Positions 24,311-36,135 of a stretch of 64,000 bases of DNA are shown here, piece by piece. How positions within the stretch are numbered: the first letter of the stretch is position 1; every line of letters begins with the position of its first letter. Below the pieces are notes generated by a model. It worked only from the letters and a program-made list of their open reading frames with translations, did no database searches and was not told where the DNA came from. The DNA comes from Papaver somniferum (lineage: Eukaryota; Streptophyta; Magnoliopsida; Ranunculales; Papaveraceae). A program made the translations under genes and the position numbers. The stretch is taken from contig NC_039363.1 in assembly GCF_003573695.1 (NCBI RefSeq), positions 151,994,826 to 152,058,825 of the forward strand, written 5' to 3'.

Positions 24311-25854
24311 ATGGACATAGGTGCTATCTCTATTAACATACCACCAGTCTTCGATGGCTCTAATTACTTATGGTGGAAAATTATTATGCGATATTTTCTT
24401 CAGGCGCATGATTTTCAATCATGGGTATATGTTGTTAATGGCTATGATCCTCCCGTTTTGGCAGTTGTAGATGTAAACGTTCCCAAGAACATTGGTGAAT
24501 ACACCCCTTCCGAGATACTTGCTGCAACGCAAAACTCTGACGGTTTGAATGTTATCATACATGCCATTATCCCAAATCTTTAGCACCATGTGTCTAATTG
24601 CACTAAGTCGCAAGAAGCTTGGGAAATATTAGAAACCGTTTTTGAAGGCAATACCAGTGAGAAGGAAGCTAGGCTTCAAAACCTTAATTCTGATTGGGAA
24701 AACCTTCGTATGGCAGATGAAGAAACATTTGATGAATTTAATCACAAAGTGTCTGAAATTGTTAATGCATCTTTTGCATTGGGTAAGACTATTCCTGAAA
24801 AGGACATTGTGATGAAAATTCTCATATCGTTGCCATCGAGATACGATTCTAAGAAGCATGCCATCGTTGAAGGAAATAACCTTGATAATCACTCCAGAAA
24901 TACGCTGGTTTGGAAGCTTAAGATCTTTGATCATGAACATCCATCCAAATCTAAGGATGTTGTGTTCAAAGCACTAAAGGACACTAAATTACTTGATAAA
25001 GTAAAAAAGTGTATATCTCTGAAGATGATCACTCTGAGACAGATTCATAAGATGAAGATCTTGACAAATTAGTCTCGATGATCACAAGACAGTTTAGGGA
25101 CCTTCTACTGAAGAGAAGTAAACGGTTTTCCAGAGATAAGCCTAAGGCATCAGTCAAACCTCATAATCGTGTTCCTCCTAAAAACAGGGATATTGATGAA
25201 ATCGATGACGAGGATATGCCTCAGTGCTTTAAGTGTAAAGGATTTGGTCATTTTGAAAATGAGTGTCCAAATCGTAAGAAATACACTAGGAACAAAGGTC
25301 TTTCTATAACTCTTGATGAAATGTCTGACAGCTATGAGTCTAATGAAGACGAGAAATCAAGTGTTGCACTTATCGGTGAAAATATTGATTTTGATAACTG
25401 TAGAATACATACATCAATCTTGATATTCTTTCAGAAGATAATCCAACTAGTCTGGAAGATAAAGTTGACCCCATCCTTTGGAATCTCTGTTTGTAATGTT
25501 TCAGGCTCCACCATGTGCCTAGCTTCTTGCACATCTCAAAAGCCTGATTTTTATCCTAACTTGACATGTTCTTGTTGTTCGTTAAAGGGTCATGAACTAT
25601 CAAGGTGTTACAAGTACAAAAACCAACGAAGGCACGTCAACAAACTTCAACGAAGAGCAAATCATTTAGCAAGGAAGCTTAAACTTTCTCAGAAGACCGC
25701 TGAGGTATGTAGGATTTTATCTTCATCTGAGAAGTTAGTTTCCAAAGACAAAACAAGACCATCAGAGAAGAAAGTATGGTATAGACTTAAGTCTGTGGAT
25801 TCCTCTCAAGAGGAAGATGGTAGACAAATTGTTGTTCACCATAACGCAACTTGA
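24311..25854 (+). pseudogene. Sirevirus-type gag, broken
   Basis: Starts MDIGAISINIPPVFDGSNY, the usual copia Gag N-terminus. The UBN2-like capsid core follows (KSQEAWEILETVFEGN, RMADEETFDEFNHKV, KILISLPSRYDSK), then a first CCHC knuckle (CFKCKGFGHFENEC, about 25225-25270) and a second weaker one (CSCCSLKGHELSRC, about 25567-25610). After it comes KKVWYR, a motif that in related elements leads into the protease/integrase part. A TAG at 24581-24583 and a frameshift with stops at about 25015-25075 break the frame. Nothing of pol follows. Confidence 0.85.
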
Positions 25855-26169
25855 TTGTGTTGTTTGAAATCTTTTCTCATGTGCCTGATCAAAAGAGACA
25901 ATGATTTTTTACCACTCAGGCTTTAAGGAAAGTTTTTTTTTCCTCTTCTTAGATTTTCCTTCTTTTTGTCTATCAAATAAAAGAAAGGGTACTATCGACA
26001 ATTCTACTCTTCATAGGGTTGAGAGTTGGTTGTGTACGAACCTGTTAAAAAAGGTTCAAAACCATACATTCCTTTTTCTTTCTCTAGAACCTCTTTTTAT
26101 CTCAAGACTACTTGTTGAGGAAATTGTGATTTCCTCTCACAAACCCATACGTTTATGGATACTCCAAGC

Positions 26170-26517
26170 ATGATGTCTTCTGATGGAAAAGATGTTAATA
26201 TGATTGTTAATCCATCAATCGCGAAGGAAAAAGAAAAATCTCCATTACCTCCAACATTGAAAATAAAAAGAAGGAATGTGAGGAAGCCAAGAGCCGTTTC
26301 TTCATGTTCTTAGAAGTTTTCTGATGTTCTTGATGAGTTGAAGGAGATGTGAAAGGAGATTCAACAAATAAAGGCTTTTGTGTATAAGACTCATGAGATT
26401 TAGAAGGCCCTGGTTCGACAACATCAGCCAAGAAGGTTTATTGATATAAACTCATATCTTAATGAACCTTATGTTCCAATGGCGGTTGACGACAAGGAGT
26501 TAGGGGACGATAAATAA
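26170..26517 (+). pseudogene. relic ORF downstream of the missing pol
   Basis: A single frame of 116 codons from ATG to TAA, interrupted by three stops (TAG, TGA, TAG). It has a basic N-terminal part (KIKRRNVRKPR) and a helical part (LDELKEM, KEIQQIKAFVYKTHEI) ending EPYVPMAVDDKELGDDK. Its place between the gag/pol region and the polypurine tracts is where some Sireviruses carry an envelope-like ORF. No sequence motif proves that identity. Confidence 0.35.
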
Positions 26518-27535
26518 TTCTTTAATGGTCTTATTGCCTAATAAATCTTCTATTTTTTCATGTTTTGCTTAGAAGAATAACTAGAGTTTGGAATAGCCAT
26601 GATTGTGATTACACATAGCTATGTCCAACGTTTTCATCTTCTTGTTTTTAGATTTATTGTTTTAAATTCTAAATTTGTTTGGAAGATGATTTTTGCAGTA
26701 TTAATCTTTATGGTTTTATATATTGCAATATTGTTATGGGATATGTGTGTTTATGTCTGTGAACTTGATTGTCCCATACTTTGTCAAAAGTAAAGTCGTT
26801 CTTGAGTTGATTGATGAAAGAATGAATTGACTTTTGACAAATACAAAAGTTAATCCTATGATGTCAATTTTTGATGGAAGATAGGTTAAAATCTTTTGTG
26901 TTCAAGGATTATGTCTATTGGATGTCATTGTGCAAATATTAATAGAATGAGTCCTTGAATATTCCACGATATTAGGTCGATCTCCGATCCACATTTTGTG
27001 TACATACTGTGTTGTTCCATAAAGTGTCTTATGTTGAGCTGTAGCGACTAAGTCATTGTTTTGACGTGGTTGTCGTTCCATGAGATACTTTGTGTCGAGC
27101 ATGACCAATTAAATTGATTACTTTTGTGATTAGTTTAATTGTGTATTTCGATTAAATTAGTCATGGGTTTTCTTGTGATTAATTTTATTGAGATTTTGGA
27201 TATAGAAAATCATTCTTATGGTTTTTGGTGTCCAACAAAAATCCTTCTTTTCTTCTTGAAATTAAGGTCGCTCTTGTTGTTCTTTCGGGAATGACATTTA
27301 ATGGGGAGAGTTCTTTTGAACTTGTGCTTAATCACCATATCTTTGTGGGAAGTACGGCCGTGGGATATTTTAGGGGTTATCTTGTATCTTTAAACTCCTT
27401 GATGAATGCATTTAGCTTCGGCTTTATGATTGCATCTAAAGAACAAGTTGATATGTTCTTTCTTTTGGTCATGAAATGTCTCTTTTGGAAATTTCATTAG
27501 GATCCCGTTCTTGTACCTTTGCCAATTTTATTGAC

Positions 27536-27955
27536 AAAAAGGGGGAGAATTAATATGTAGTTCACACTACAAATACATATGGTGTTTCGGATAATTATGT
27601 AAGGGGGAGTGGTTTCCATGTGAGATGGAGTATTGACTAAGGGGGAGTGACATATCATCATAGTATTGTTGTTAAAGTTATGATATTATTGAACTTTAAC
27701 GTTGTGTAATGATACTATGACACTGTATAACAATGATTGAGAACTCTTGTTTTCTCATTGTTATAGCTATGGATTTTCAACAACGATGATGATAAACTTA
27801 CAACCTTTGGGATCATTGGAGTACTTGGGAGTGACGAAGATTACAAGTAATGTTGAAGATTAGGCATGTGGAATAGGAGCTTCAAAAATGTATTTATCTT
27901 TTTTAGATTCCATATGTATCAATAGTTTTGCCACTAAAATTGACAAAGGGGGAGA
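27536..27955 (+). promoter_or_regulatory. four polypurine tracts and stacked hairpins
   Basis: AAGGGGGAG-type tracts lie at 27536-27549, 27601-27609, 27639-27647 and 27945-27955; the last abuts the 3' LTR and should prime plus-strand DNA. Between them lie inverted repeats: CATAGTAT/ATACTATG (27659-27666, 27712-27719) enclosing GTTAAAGTT/AACTTTAAC (27671-27679, 27692-27700), and ATAACAATGA/TCATTGTTAT (27727-27736, 27755-27764). Confidence 0.85.
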
Positions 27956-27956
27956 T

Positions 27957-30033
27957 TGTTAGAGCGTTGCTCGGTCGAACTCGCATGCGTTGCTATCTCA
28001 AGCATGTTTGTCAATGTTAGTGATCAAAACTATAAGTCTTGATTTCTAGTCTACCATAGCTAAGGTCTCGGACTAGGATAGAAAGTGTAGTTGAGCTCAA
28101 GAACTCCATGACAATCATCATAAAAGACGAAGGACTACTCAAGGAACCGGTGGATCTTCATCGACTAAAAGGTATGTGGAGACTTGAACTTATCTATCAC
28201 TCAAAAGTCTATCTACTCTATCTCCTATCACTCAAAAGTCGTTTTGCTATATACACTTAGATTATACACATTTGGTACTTCGATCCGAGTTTACCTCGCC
28301 TATCTATTTATCGAAATATGTGTTGGTAAAGCTTTAGCTTTATCCAAGTTCATCTTTACCTAGTGAAGAAAGTCATGTTATGTTTGAATCACTTTGAAAA
28401 TTGCTCTGACAAAACATGGTTTGTGAATAACAACTATATAACATCCTCTGAGAATGTTTCAATGATTGAAATGAGAGTTTAGATTGTATAACCATTGATG
28501 GATATAAGCATTGTTGTGGAAACACATATATGTATAAGTCTTATTCCTTGAACCAAAGTTTGCAAACTTTGTTGATCAAGAGAACCGGAATTGTTTGTAC
28601 AGTTTGCGAACTCAATCCGCGAACTCAGTCCGCGATTGGCGGAAGTTCTCATCCGAGAATATCTGTTGGAGTTTGGAAACTCACTCAGCAAGCTCAGTCC
28701 GTGAACTGGCGAAGTTTGGGTACGGTTACGAAATCCCAGAAACGTGCATTTCATTTGTGTATGACAAGCTATGTTTTCGATCTAATGGTTGATAAATATT
28801 AGCTTGAATCTAATCAGGTTTTCATCTAATGGTGAATATTGAATGCTTTGTTACTAAGCTAACATTGATTCCAAACCCTGATTTGAAAGACTATATAAAG
28901 AAGAACTCTAGCAACTGGGAAAACTAATCCCCACACCTTACGTGTGATACTAGTTGTAAGCTAGAGTCGATTCTCCTTTAACCTCTGGGTTTTTTTTCTC
29001 AAACCGGGTTAACGACTTAAAGAATTCATTGGGATTGTGAAGCCAGACCGATACCACTTTTCTTGTAGTTGTGTGATCTGATCTTGTTGTTTCTATCGTA
29101 CGAATACAGTTGTAATAATTGTCTTGAGATTTCTATCTCCGATAGGCAAGATAAAAATTAATCACAAACATCTTCGTCTCATCGTTTGTGATTCCATAAT
29201 ATCTTTTTTCGCTGCGTCGATTAAGACTATTGTGAGGTGATTGATAATACTAGGCTGTTCTTCGGGAATATAAGTCCTGATTATCAATTGGTTCCTGTTC
29301 ACCTTGATTTTATCAAAAGACGGAACAAAACTCGTAGGTATATTCGTGGGAGACAGATTTATCTATTACCGTAGAATTTTCTATGCGATACAGATTTGTT
29401 TATTAAAGTCTTAGACTTTGGGTCGTAGCAACTCTTAGTTGTGGGTGAGATCAGCTAAGGGAATCAAGTACGTAGTATCCTGCTGGGATCAGAGACGTAG
29501 GAGCATAACTGTACCTTGGATCAATATGAGATTGGTTGGGGTTCAACTACAGTCCAGACCGAAGTTAGCTTGGAGTAGGCTAGTGTCTGTAGCGGCTTAA
29601 TATAGTGTGTGTTCAATTTGGACTAGGTCCCGGGGTTTTTCTGCATTTGCGGTTTCCTCGTTAACAAAATTCTGGTGTCTGTGTTATTTCTATTTCCGCA
29701 TATATTGTTTATCTTTATAATTGAAATAATACATGTTGTGCGTTGTAGATCATCAATTAGAATATTCAACCTTTGGTTGTTGATTTACATTGATTGATCC
29801 TTGGATATTGGTCTTTGGTACCATCCAAGTTATTCCTTGTATTTGATTAAAGACTCGTTGATTCTATTAGCTCGAGTAAATCAAATCAAGAGACAGATAT
29901 TAACTCCTCGATATACTTTAATCTAGATTGAGTCTGACTGTCTATTCGATTCTCTAGTAAAGTATATTGGAGTTAGTCCATACATATTGCTAAGTGAAAT
30001 ATTGGGTGGTGTTGTTAGACCCTCGCTTTTTCA
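27957..30033 (+). repeat. 3' LTR of the Sirevirus-type element
   Basis: Starts TGTTAGAGC, ends CTTTTTCA, 2,077 bp. Relative to the 5' LTR it lacks the segment matching about 22575-22935. The deletion joins at AAGTT, present at both breakpoints in the longer copy. Confidence 0.9.
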
Positions 30034-30368
30034 TTTTTCCATGTTATGGACTTGGACAATATGCCGCAATACTTATGATGTGATCATCATATAGCTGTAA
30101 TTTAGGGTTTGAGTTTAGAGCAATGTGCCAGACCTATATTTGAAGTTTTAATGTTATTCCAGTACTAATTTGAATACAGTAGTGCCACCATAGCATGTTC
30201 AAGGAACTCGGCCGTAGAAGTTTGCGACTTGAGACGAAACTGGTATGACTATGTACTAAATATGATACTTTTGGTAGCATGCTGATTCGAGAATGGAGTC
30301 CAATCCTATTCTGAATGGGGATGATTCCATGTATATGGTATTAGCGTACATAAAACAACAGGGTTTCC
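30034..30368. other. short unassigned interval between two elements
   Basis: No gene or repeat recognised. It continues the pre-insertion sequence left of 21823 and is cut on the right by the Ty3 element at 30369. Confidence 0.4.
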
Positions 30369-32094
30369 TGATGTAGTTTTTATAGTGGTAAATAAAGTTC
30401 GTTCAACTCGGACTTGATGAGATCGGTTTTAAGAATTAATAAACAAAAATAATAAAAACAAAGAAAATATATATACAAGATTGTCACGATAACGAGAGGT
30501 ACTGAGACTCGGGATTTTACTGTTTTCCATATTCAAGTGGTTCAGAAATTAATCCTAGGCAATTATAGCTGAAAACAAAACAAATATTAACTTTATTCTT
30601 TGCCAAAGTAGAGTTCATAAAATATTACATGAGGATTATAAGCATGGCGCATCAAGAATCCCCAGGACTAAGCATGCTCCATCAAACAAAATCACAAATA
30701 ATTAATCGAAATATTACTTCAAATAAAATCGGTGCAAAAAGTAAATAAAGAATTAACTAAACTACCACATGGATGAAATACAGCTTCCTCTGTTGTCCCA
30801 ATGTTGGGGTTTAGCTCTTCATGGTGAAAACATGCTCAAAATAATAACTCATGGCTTAACAGGGTTTTTTATTGAAGAATATATATAACACAACGATTCT
30901 ACAACGATGTATTGGCGTTACAGAAGTTGCCGTTATAACAGGTGTTACTAACTGAAGATAAACGTGACTAATGGGATGCTACAGAACAGTTTAAATATAA
31001 GACACTGACTGCGACTATTCTCTGCAGCTATATGTTCTTTAGCTTAGGGTTCTTGAAAACGACACTCTGATATGTCGTCTGCAACTCTTCTTCTTCCTCT
31101 TCTCTGCTGCTACTGCAGAATCTCTCTGCAACGATTTTTCTTGCTCTCTCCAACTACCCCTAACTCCCGATAGCTCTTTCTGGGACTAGTACAACCCTTT
31201 TATACACTTACAGGGTCGAGTAATTCCTTGTTTATCGTGTTTTACTTCTTCCCAAAGTCTCGTACTTTCCTTCCTTTCTGCTTCATCTTTACGTGTTTCT
31301 GGGTTGTTTAAAACCTCCCAAATTATCTTTGTGACGTAATAAAATCCTATGGAACAGATATCTTCCATTTAATCCCATGTAACTTCCATGTTGAACGTCC
31401 TTGTTTCCGCAAATAACTTTTTCCCCTGTTTCAATCCAACTCGACGGAAACCTCGAATCTGGTCCTACTACCAACCCTGTTTGATCAAAACCGTCCAATA
31501 CCAATCCTCTCGCATGAAAAACTACACGAAAATCTCGTCCAGAATCAAGGCAGAAAAGTTTGCCGTTGAGAATTATTCTTTTCCCTATTCATCGAGAATC
31601 CAATGAACATGCCATGTTTAATCGATTCAGATAACCATACCATGTCTGTCTAACCATAGAAAGTTCATCCCAATCATATTTTGCGACTGAATCTCCTTCA
31701 ATCATGCCCAAAAATCAAAGCCAAAAGCTTGTTCTTCGCTGCAACTGTTCCCGCCAAAATATGAAGTTTGGATTCTTGAAGATGACCTGATGGGGTGCCG
31801 ATAGCAAGTAGGTGCCCCTTATCTTATGGGTTCCTTTAGTGATTTTCTGGGGTGTAAAGATAACTTTTTGGGGTGCCTACAACGTATTTCCAGGGTGCCT
31901 TTAACACATCTTCTAGGTGCCTTTAGTGATTTTCTCACGAGGGGTGCAAATACAACTTTTTGAGTTAATTTCTCTGTACAAGTGTATTTTTCCAAAAACA
32001 CCTACAAATACATAAAAAGCCATAATAAATACAAAATTGAGCACTAACAAAACATACAATTGAGATCATATTAGACACATAAATGTGTCTATCA
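30369..32094 (-). repeat. 3' LTR (minus orientation) of the Tat-like element
   Basis: 1,726 bp. The first 100 bases differ from 36136-36240 at only a few positions. The outer end carries an inverted repeat TAGACACAT/ATGTGTCTA (32073-32091). Confidence 0.85.
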
Positions 32095-32109
32095 AATACC
32101 CCCAAACTT
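32095..32109 (-). promoter_or_regulatory. polypurine tract of the Tat-like element
   Basis: AAGTTTGGGGGTATT on the minus strand, abutting the LTR. Similar tracts precede the 3' LTR of Ty3/Tat elements. This and the PBS at 36114-36130 set the element on the minus strand. Confidence 0.75.
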
Positions 32110-32563
32110 ATTATTTGCTAGTCCTCGAGCAAATCTAAAATAAAATCAATTCTAAATCACTGTCGCAGGCATCGAGGTTGCATTTAGCATGTGCAACAAG
32201 CCTTTGAACCCCAGGGTGGGCCTAGTGGCCGAGTTATAGTCTCAGGAGGGTATACAAGAGGTGTACCCACAAAACCTTTACTCCAAACCCTAGCTATCTA
32301 CGCAAAACCTTAGAATAGCACTAACGAATTTCCTTGGTTGGCATAGTCTCATTGACTATAGGAGGAAATACCCTGATGAGAAATTCCAATTGCTATACAC
32401 AAGTTTGCACTCACATACTAAAATTCATATATAAGTGACACAGTTCTACTCAGATAGTCGCACTTTGGACATCAATATCCGCAGTCAACAAATCACATGA
32501 ATAGATTAAGAAGATGGATATAGATAAAAACCTAGATGGTTTTAGATGTTGTCTAAGGTGAAC

Positions 32564-33228
32564 CTAGGGGTGGGATTTGGGTTGGGTCAACCCACCCAAC
32601 CCATGCCCAACCCGAACGTCGGGCGGGCATGGTCAATGTATTTTAAAAGTTTGGGCAAGCTCGGGTACAATTTTAATATACCCAAGTTAAACTTGGGCAA
32701 GCATGGGCACAAATATTTTTAACCTGAGAAACCCATCCAACCCGAGGAACTATGATATAATTATATAAACTATTTTTATAATTGGTAGTATTATCTATTA
32801 AGAGCAATTTTAGCCATTATCTTCAAACCTAATAATGAAAATATAAATCATATCTATCTCTTTATTAATTCAATATGAAAAAATTATATATTACTGTCAA
32901 TAATCTTAAGTTATTTGGAAATTTAAGCTAAATACAATAATTAAATCTTATAATTACTAAAAATTTGTTATTATCACAATTTTTGCTACTATACACAGAA
33001 AGTGAAAATGAAAACATTGTTGGTGCATATTTAACCGAACGCCTGCAACTGTCCAAAATTTTTGTGTTGTAAAGTATTAACATGGGTCAATCCGAGGAAT
33101 ATAACTTGGGTGGGACTTGGGAAGCACCTCCACGGGTTTACTGCGCAATCTGGGAAAATGATTTATACCTCGGGTCTGCCTCGGCCAAGCCTTCCAACCC
33201 GACCAACCAACCCAAGTCCCACCCCTAG
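32564..33228. mobile_element. MITE-like element with 22-bp terminal inverted repeats
   Basis: Ends CTAGGGGTGGGAT... and ...GTCCCACCCCTAG are inverted copies over about 22 bp with one mismatch. Subterminal GGGTTGGG/CCCAACCC words occur on both sides, with an AT-rich centre and no coding. The style is that of plant hAT MITEs. A clear 8-bp duplication is not visible (AGGTGAAC versus TGTTTCAC). Confidence 0.6.
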
Positions 33229-33978
33229 TGTTTCACATATCTGTCTGAAGGCCTTTGCCAGGATGAACCTATCCTAATGGACTGACATACTGGTCTGACT
33301 AATATCAACTCAGCTGGCATATACAAGGGAACCAAAGGTCGATTTTATTGAATTTATTCCGGTTGGTATGATGGTCTGGTCTCAAAAAAAAAATCCCTTT
33401 TTTTTCCAACTTTTTAATCGTTTTTCAATTTATTTATTTTTAATAAAGTAACTCAATCATTCTACTTCATCCCAGCGGTGATAACAACTCGATACGTTTT
33501 CCCCACCAAATCACTCAGAGAAACATATTTTTAAAAGAAAAGAAAATAAAATAAAAACAGAAGGTGAAATGAACTCAACGAGATATGACGAAACTATCAT
33601 GTTATTTCTAACACCTGATCTCTGTGCTTTTATGAATAGACTCTCTTTAGATGCTTCCATCTACTCAGATTGGTTCCTCAACTCCTACAACCAAAATGCT
33701 TCCATACACTTAGATTGGTTATTGCCATCCTTAATAGGCATAAATTTATAGGTTTTGGAGTTTATTTATTGCAACTAAAAAGTTTCTCCCATACCCCCAA
33801 ACTTAATCTAACATTGTCCTCAATGTTCTAAAGATAAAATTAAAAGCATGAACAAAGAGAAAATGTTTCCATTTGAAGCAAAAGAGTTAAAGAAAGATAT
33901 TACAGTGTTGCATGAGCATGGTTACCTCCCAAAAAGTGCTAAGTTTAACGTCTTCAGCCAGACATAAGAAAGAATTAA

Positions 33979-35672
33979 TCACCTCATACCATAAAGCAAT
34001 AACCAGAACAACTGTGGGTCATCAAAACTAAATAGAGCTATCACAAGTAAAAGGAATCTGCAACATGCCAAGAGAATGAACAAATAAAGCACACCCTTGT
34101 CTAATTTCCTGTTTAATACAACTACATCTAGCTGTGGTTCAGGTTCAGGCTCTATGAATGGGTCTAAATAAATTTCTTTGGGCTTGTATTCCTCATAGGT
34201 AAGATCTGAATTATCATGTTGTAGAGTCTGGAAAAACTCAAATAAGAATTTAGAAGCACATAACAATAACCTGAATAATTAAGGATCCTTAAATTCAATC
34301 AGGTTTGACTCACACAGTTGGTTATTCTTAAGCAAATATGTCGATTCTAATCTCCTAAAGTACTTAGGCTTAGTTTCAGAACTTAATAACTGATACATTT
34401 GAAACTCATACGTTCCCACATTTGGAAGAAAAATATTTGGTGGGAAAAAAAACTGAATATGGGTAACATAGCCTGGGAAAACCACATCAACCAGAGGATG
34501 GGTTTCCAACAACTGAACTTCCTTATGGATATCACTAGGTTCAGGAAAACGTGTATGAAGATAATCTTGTAAAATGGTTGAGGCACATATGTCAATTCCC
34601 AAGTTAGGGATATTTCTAAGAGTCAACAACACAAGGAAAATTATAATCACCCCCAAACTTAGAGTTTTCAGTGTCTCTCGATGGATTAGTCACAAGCTCC
34701 CTAATTTTTAGGTCATCAGATTCCTGAAAATGGTCAATTGATTCTTCTAAGGTATAATCGGGAGGTGCATCCTCACTCAAATTTGAGATCTCTAAGAGTT
34801 TATTTTCTTTGTATATGACTAATGTTTCTAAATCGCTAGACTCTAAAACAATATTCTCGGAAGAAACTCGTTCCTCTAAACCATTATTAGCTTCGTAATC
34901 AAAAGGAAATACTACATCGTCTAAAACGGGGGTATCTCTAGTCAAATCCTCATCCTTTTGAATAGGTGAATAATCATAAAAATTATTTGGGTTTGAACTA
35001 GAAATAACATTATCATTATAAAGCTCAATTGGAGTAACAAATTCCTGATCACTATGCCTAGATATTTCAGATTCTTCATCAGCACTATCCTCATCATAAT
35101 AACATGAAAATGGTCGAACCTCATCTAAATAAGTAGTATTACCAATTCTAACCTTGTCATCTTGATTATATAAATAACTATCCTCATTTTCAAAGGTAAT
35201 ATCGGAAACACTGTACTGGCAATTAAGGTTATTTTGAGCAGTTCTTTTTTGTGCCTCTAACTCAAGTCTACGTGTCGACTCAACTATCCTATCAACGGTC
35301 TCTTCTAAAGAAAGTTCCTTTGATGTCGGATCTAATCTTTCATTTAACCTCTTGACGGTATCTTCTTAAGAAGGTTCACTCATTGTTACAGTTCTTTCAT
35401 TTGTCTCAGCTGACTTATATGTCGACTCATGTAACTTACGTATTGGCTCAAGTATCCTACGTGTCGACTCTAATTGAGGTGAAGTATAATAATTTTTCTC
35501 GTATGACTGGTATTCATGTGGAAAGTAATTGGGTCACCATGTTATGACCCATATCCTTCAAAAGGATGGCGTTCCCAACCACTATTCTCACTATAGTCAT
35601 AATAAGGATAATGTCCATGTTGCTCAGTCGAATAATCATTGTATTGGCTATTAGAATACCAGTTCGACATTC
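33979..35672 (-). pseudogene. relic ORF of the Tat-like element
   Basis: Minus-strand frames starting at MSNWYSNSQYNDYS (35672) continue through an acidic region (34945-34616: DDVVFPFDYEANNGLEER, ESIDHFQESDDLKIREL) to FPGYVTHIQFFFPPNIFLP (about 34500-34440) and EPEPEPQLDVVVLNRKLD (about 34130). Frames change and stops occur between them. No known catalytic motif is present. It is probably the decayed gag-like or accessory protein of this element; I do not recognise a domain. Confidence 0.45.
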
Positions 35673-36113
35673 TATGGTGCAGTGCAAATGCAAGGTTGGA
35701 TAAAATGGGTAGGCTCAGGTTACCACAACAAAATATACCTACAGTCAAAGACTGGTCAAAGGTACAAGGCTGAGTTTTGTGGAATTTCAGCTGGTAACTC
35801 CCATAAGGCCCAAGGCATGGGTTCAGCCTACTATTCCACGAGTTTTTCTAAACTCGGTAGTCTGAAATACTAAAAAACATATTAAACAAACAATATATAC
35901 AAGTACAAAAATAAAGAAAATAAAAACTAGCAAAAATAAAAATAATCTTGGATTTTCTGTACTTTTTTAGGCAAGTCCAACTTTCCACCTTTAGCTTCAA
36001 GCAAAACCTGTACACCAAAAACAAAAATACCCAAAGTAAAATCTAACAAATGGTATAAAATAAAATAAATAAACCTAAAAAAATAAAATCTAAAACCTAA
36101 CATAAAAACAAGT

Positions 36114-36130
36114 CCGCGTCGGCGGCGCCA
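36114..36130 (-). promoter_or_regulatory. primer binding site of the Tat-like element
   Basis: TGGCGCCGCCGACGCGG on the minus strand, five bases inside the LTR. It begins TGGCGCC like the PBS of Tat/Athila-type elements, though the tRNA cannot be named from here. Confidence 0.6.
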
Positions 36131-36135
36131 AAAAT

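Larger units (their letters stand above)
21823..30033 (+). mobile_element. Sirevirus-type Ty1/copia element lacking pol
   Basis: Complete-ended element: 5' LTR, PBS, broken gag, relic ORF, repeated polypurine tracts with hairpins, 3' LTR. Flanks TTTTG and TTTTT are a 4/5 match to a 5-bp duplication. The internal region is only 3.7 kb; protease, integrase, RT and RNase H are absent. The multiple AAGGGGGAG tracts, the palindromes before the 3' LTR and the long LTRs are hallmarks described for Sireviruses. Movement would need enzymes from a relative. Confidence 0.85.

Noticed and set aside
34279..34945. Possible host gene in the Tat-like element
   Set aside because: Lies between PBS and polypurine tract of the element, in broken frames; better read as an element ORF relic.
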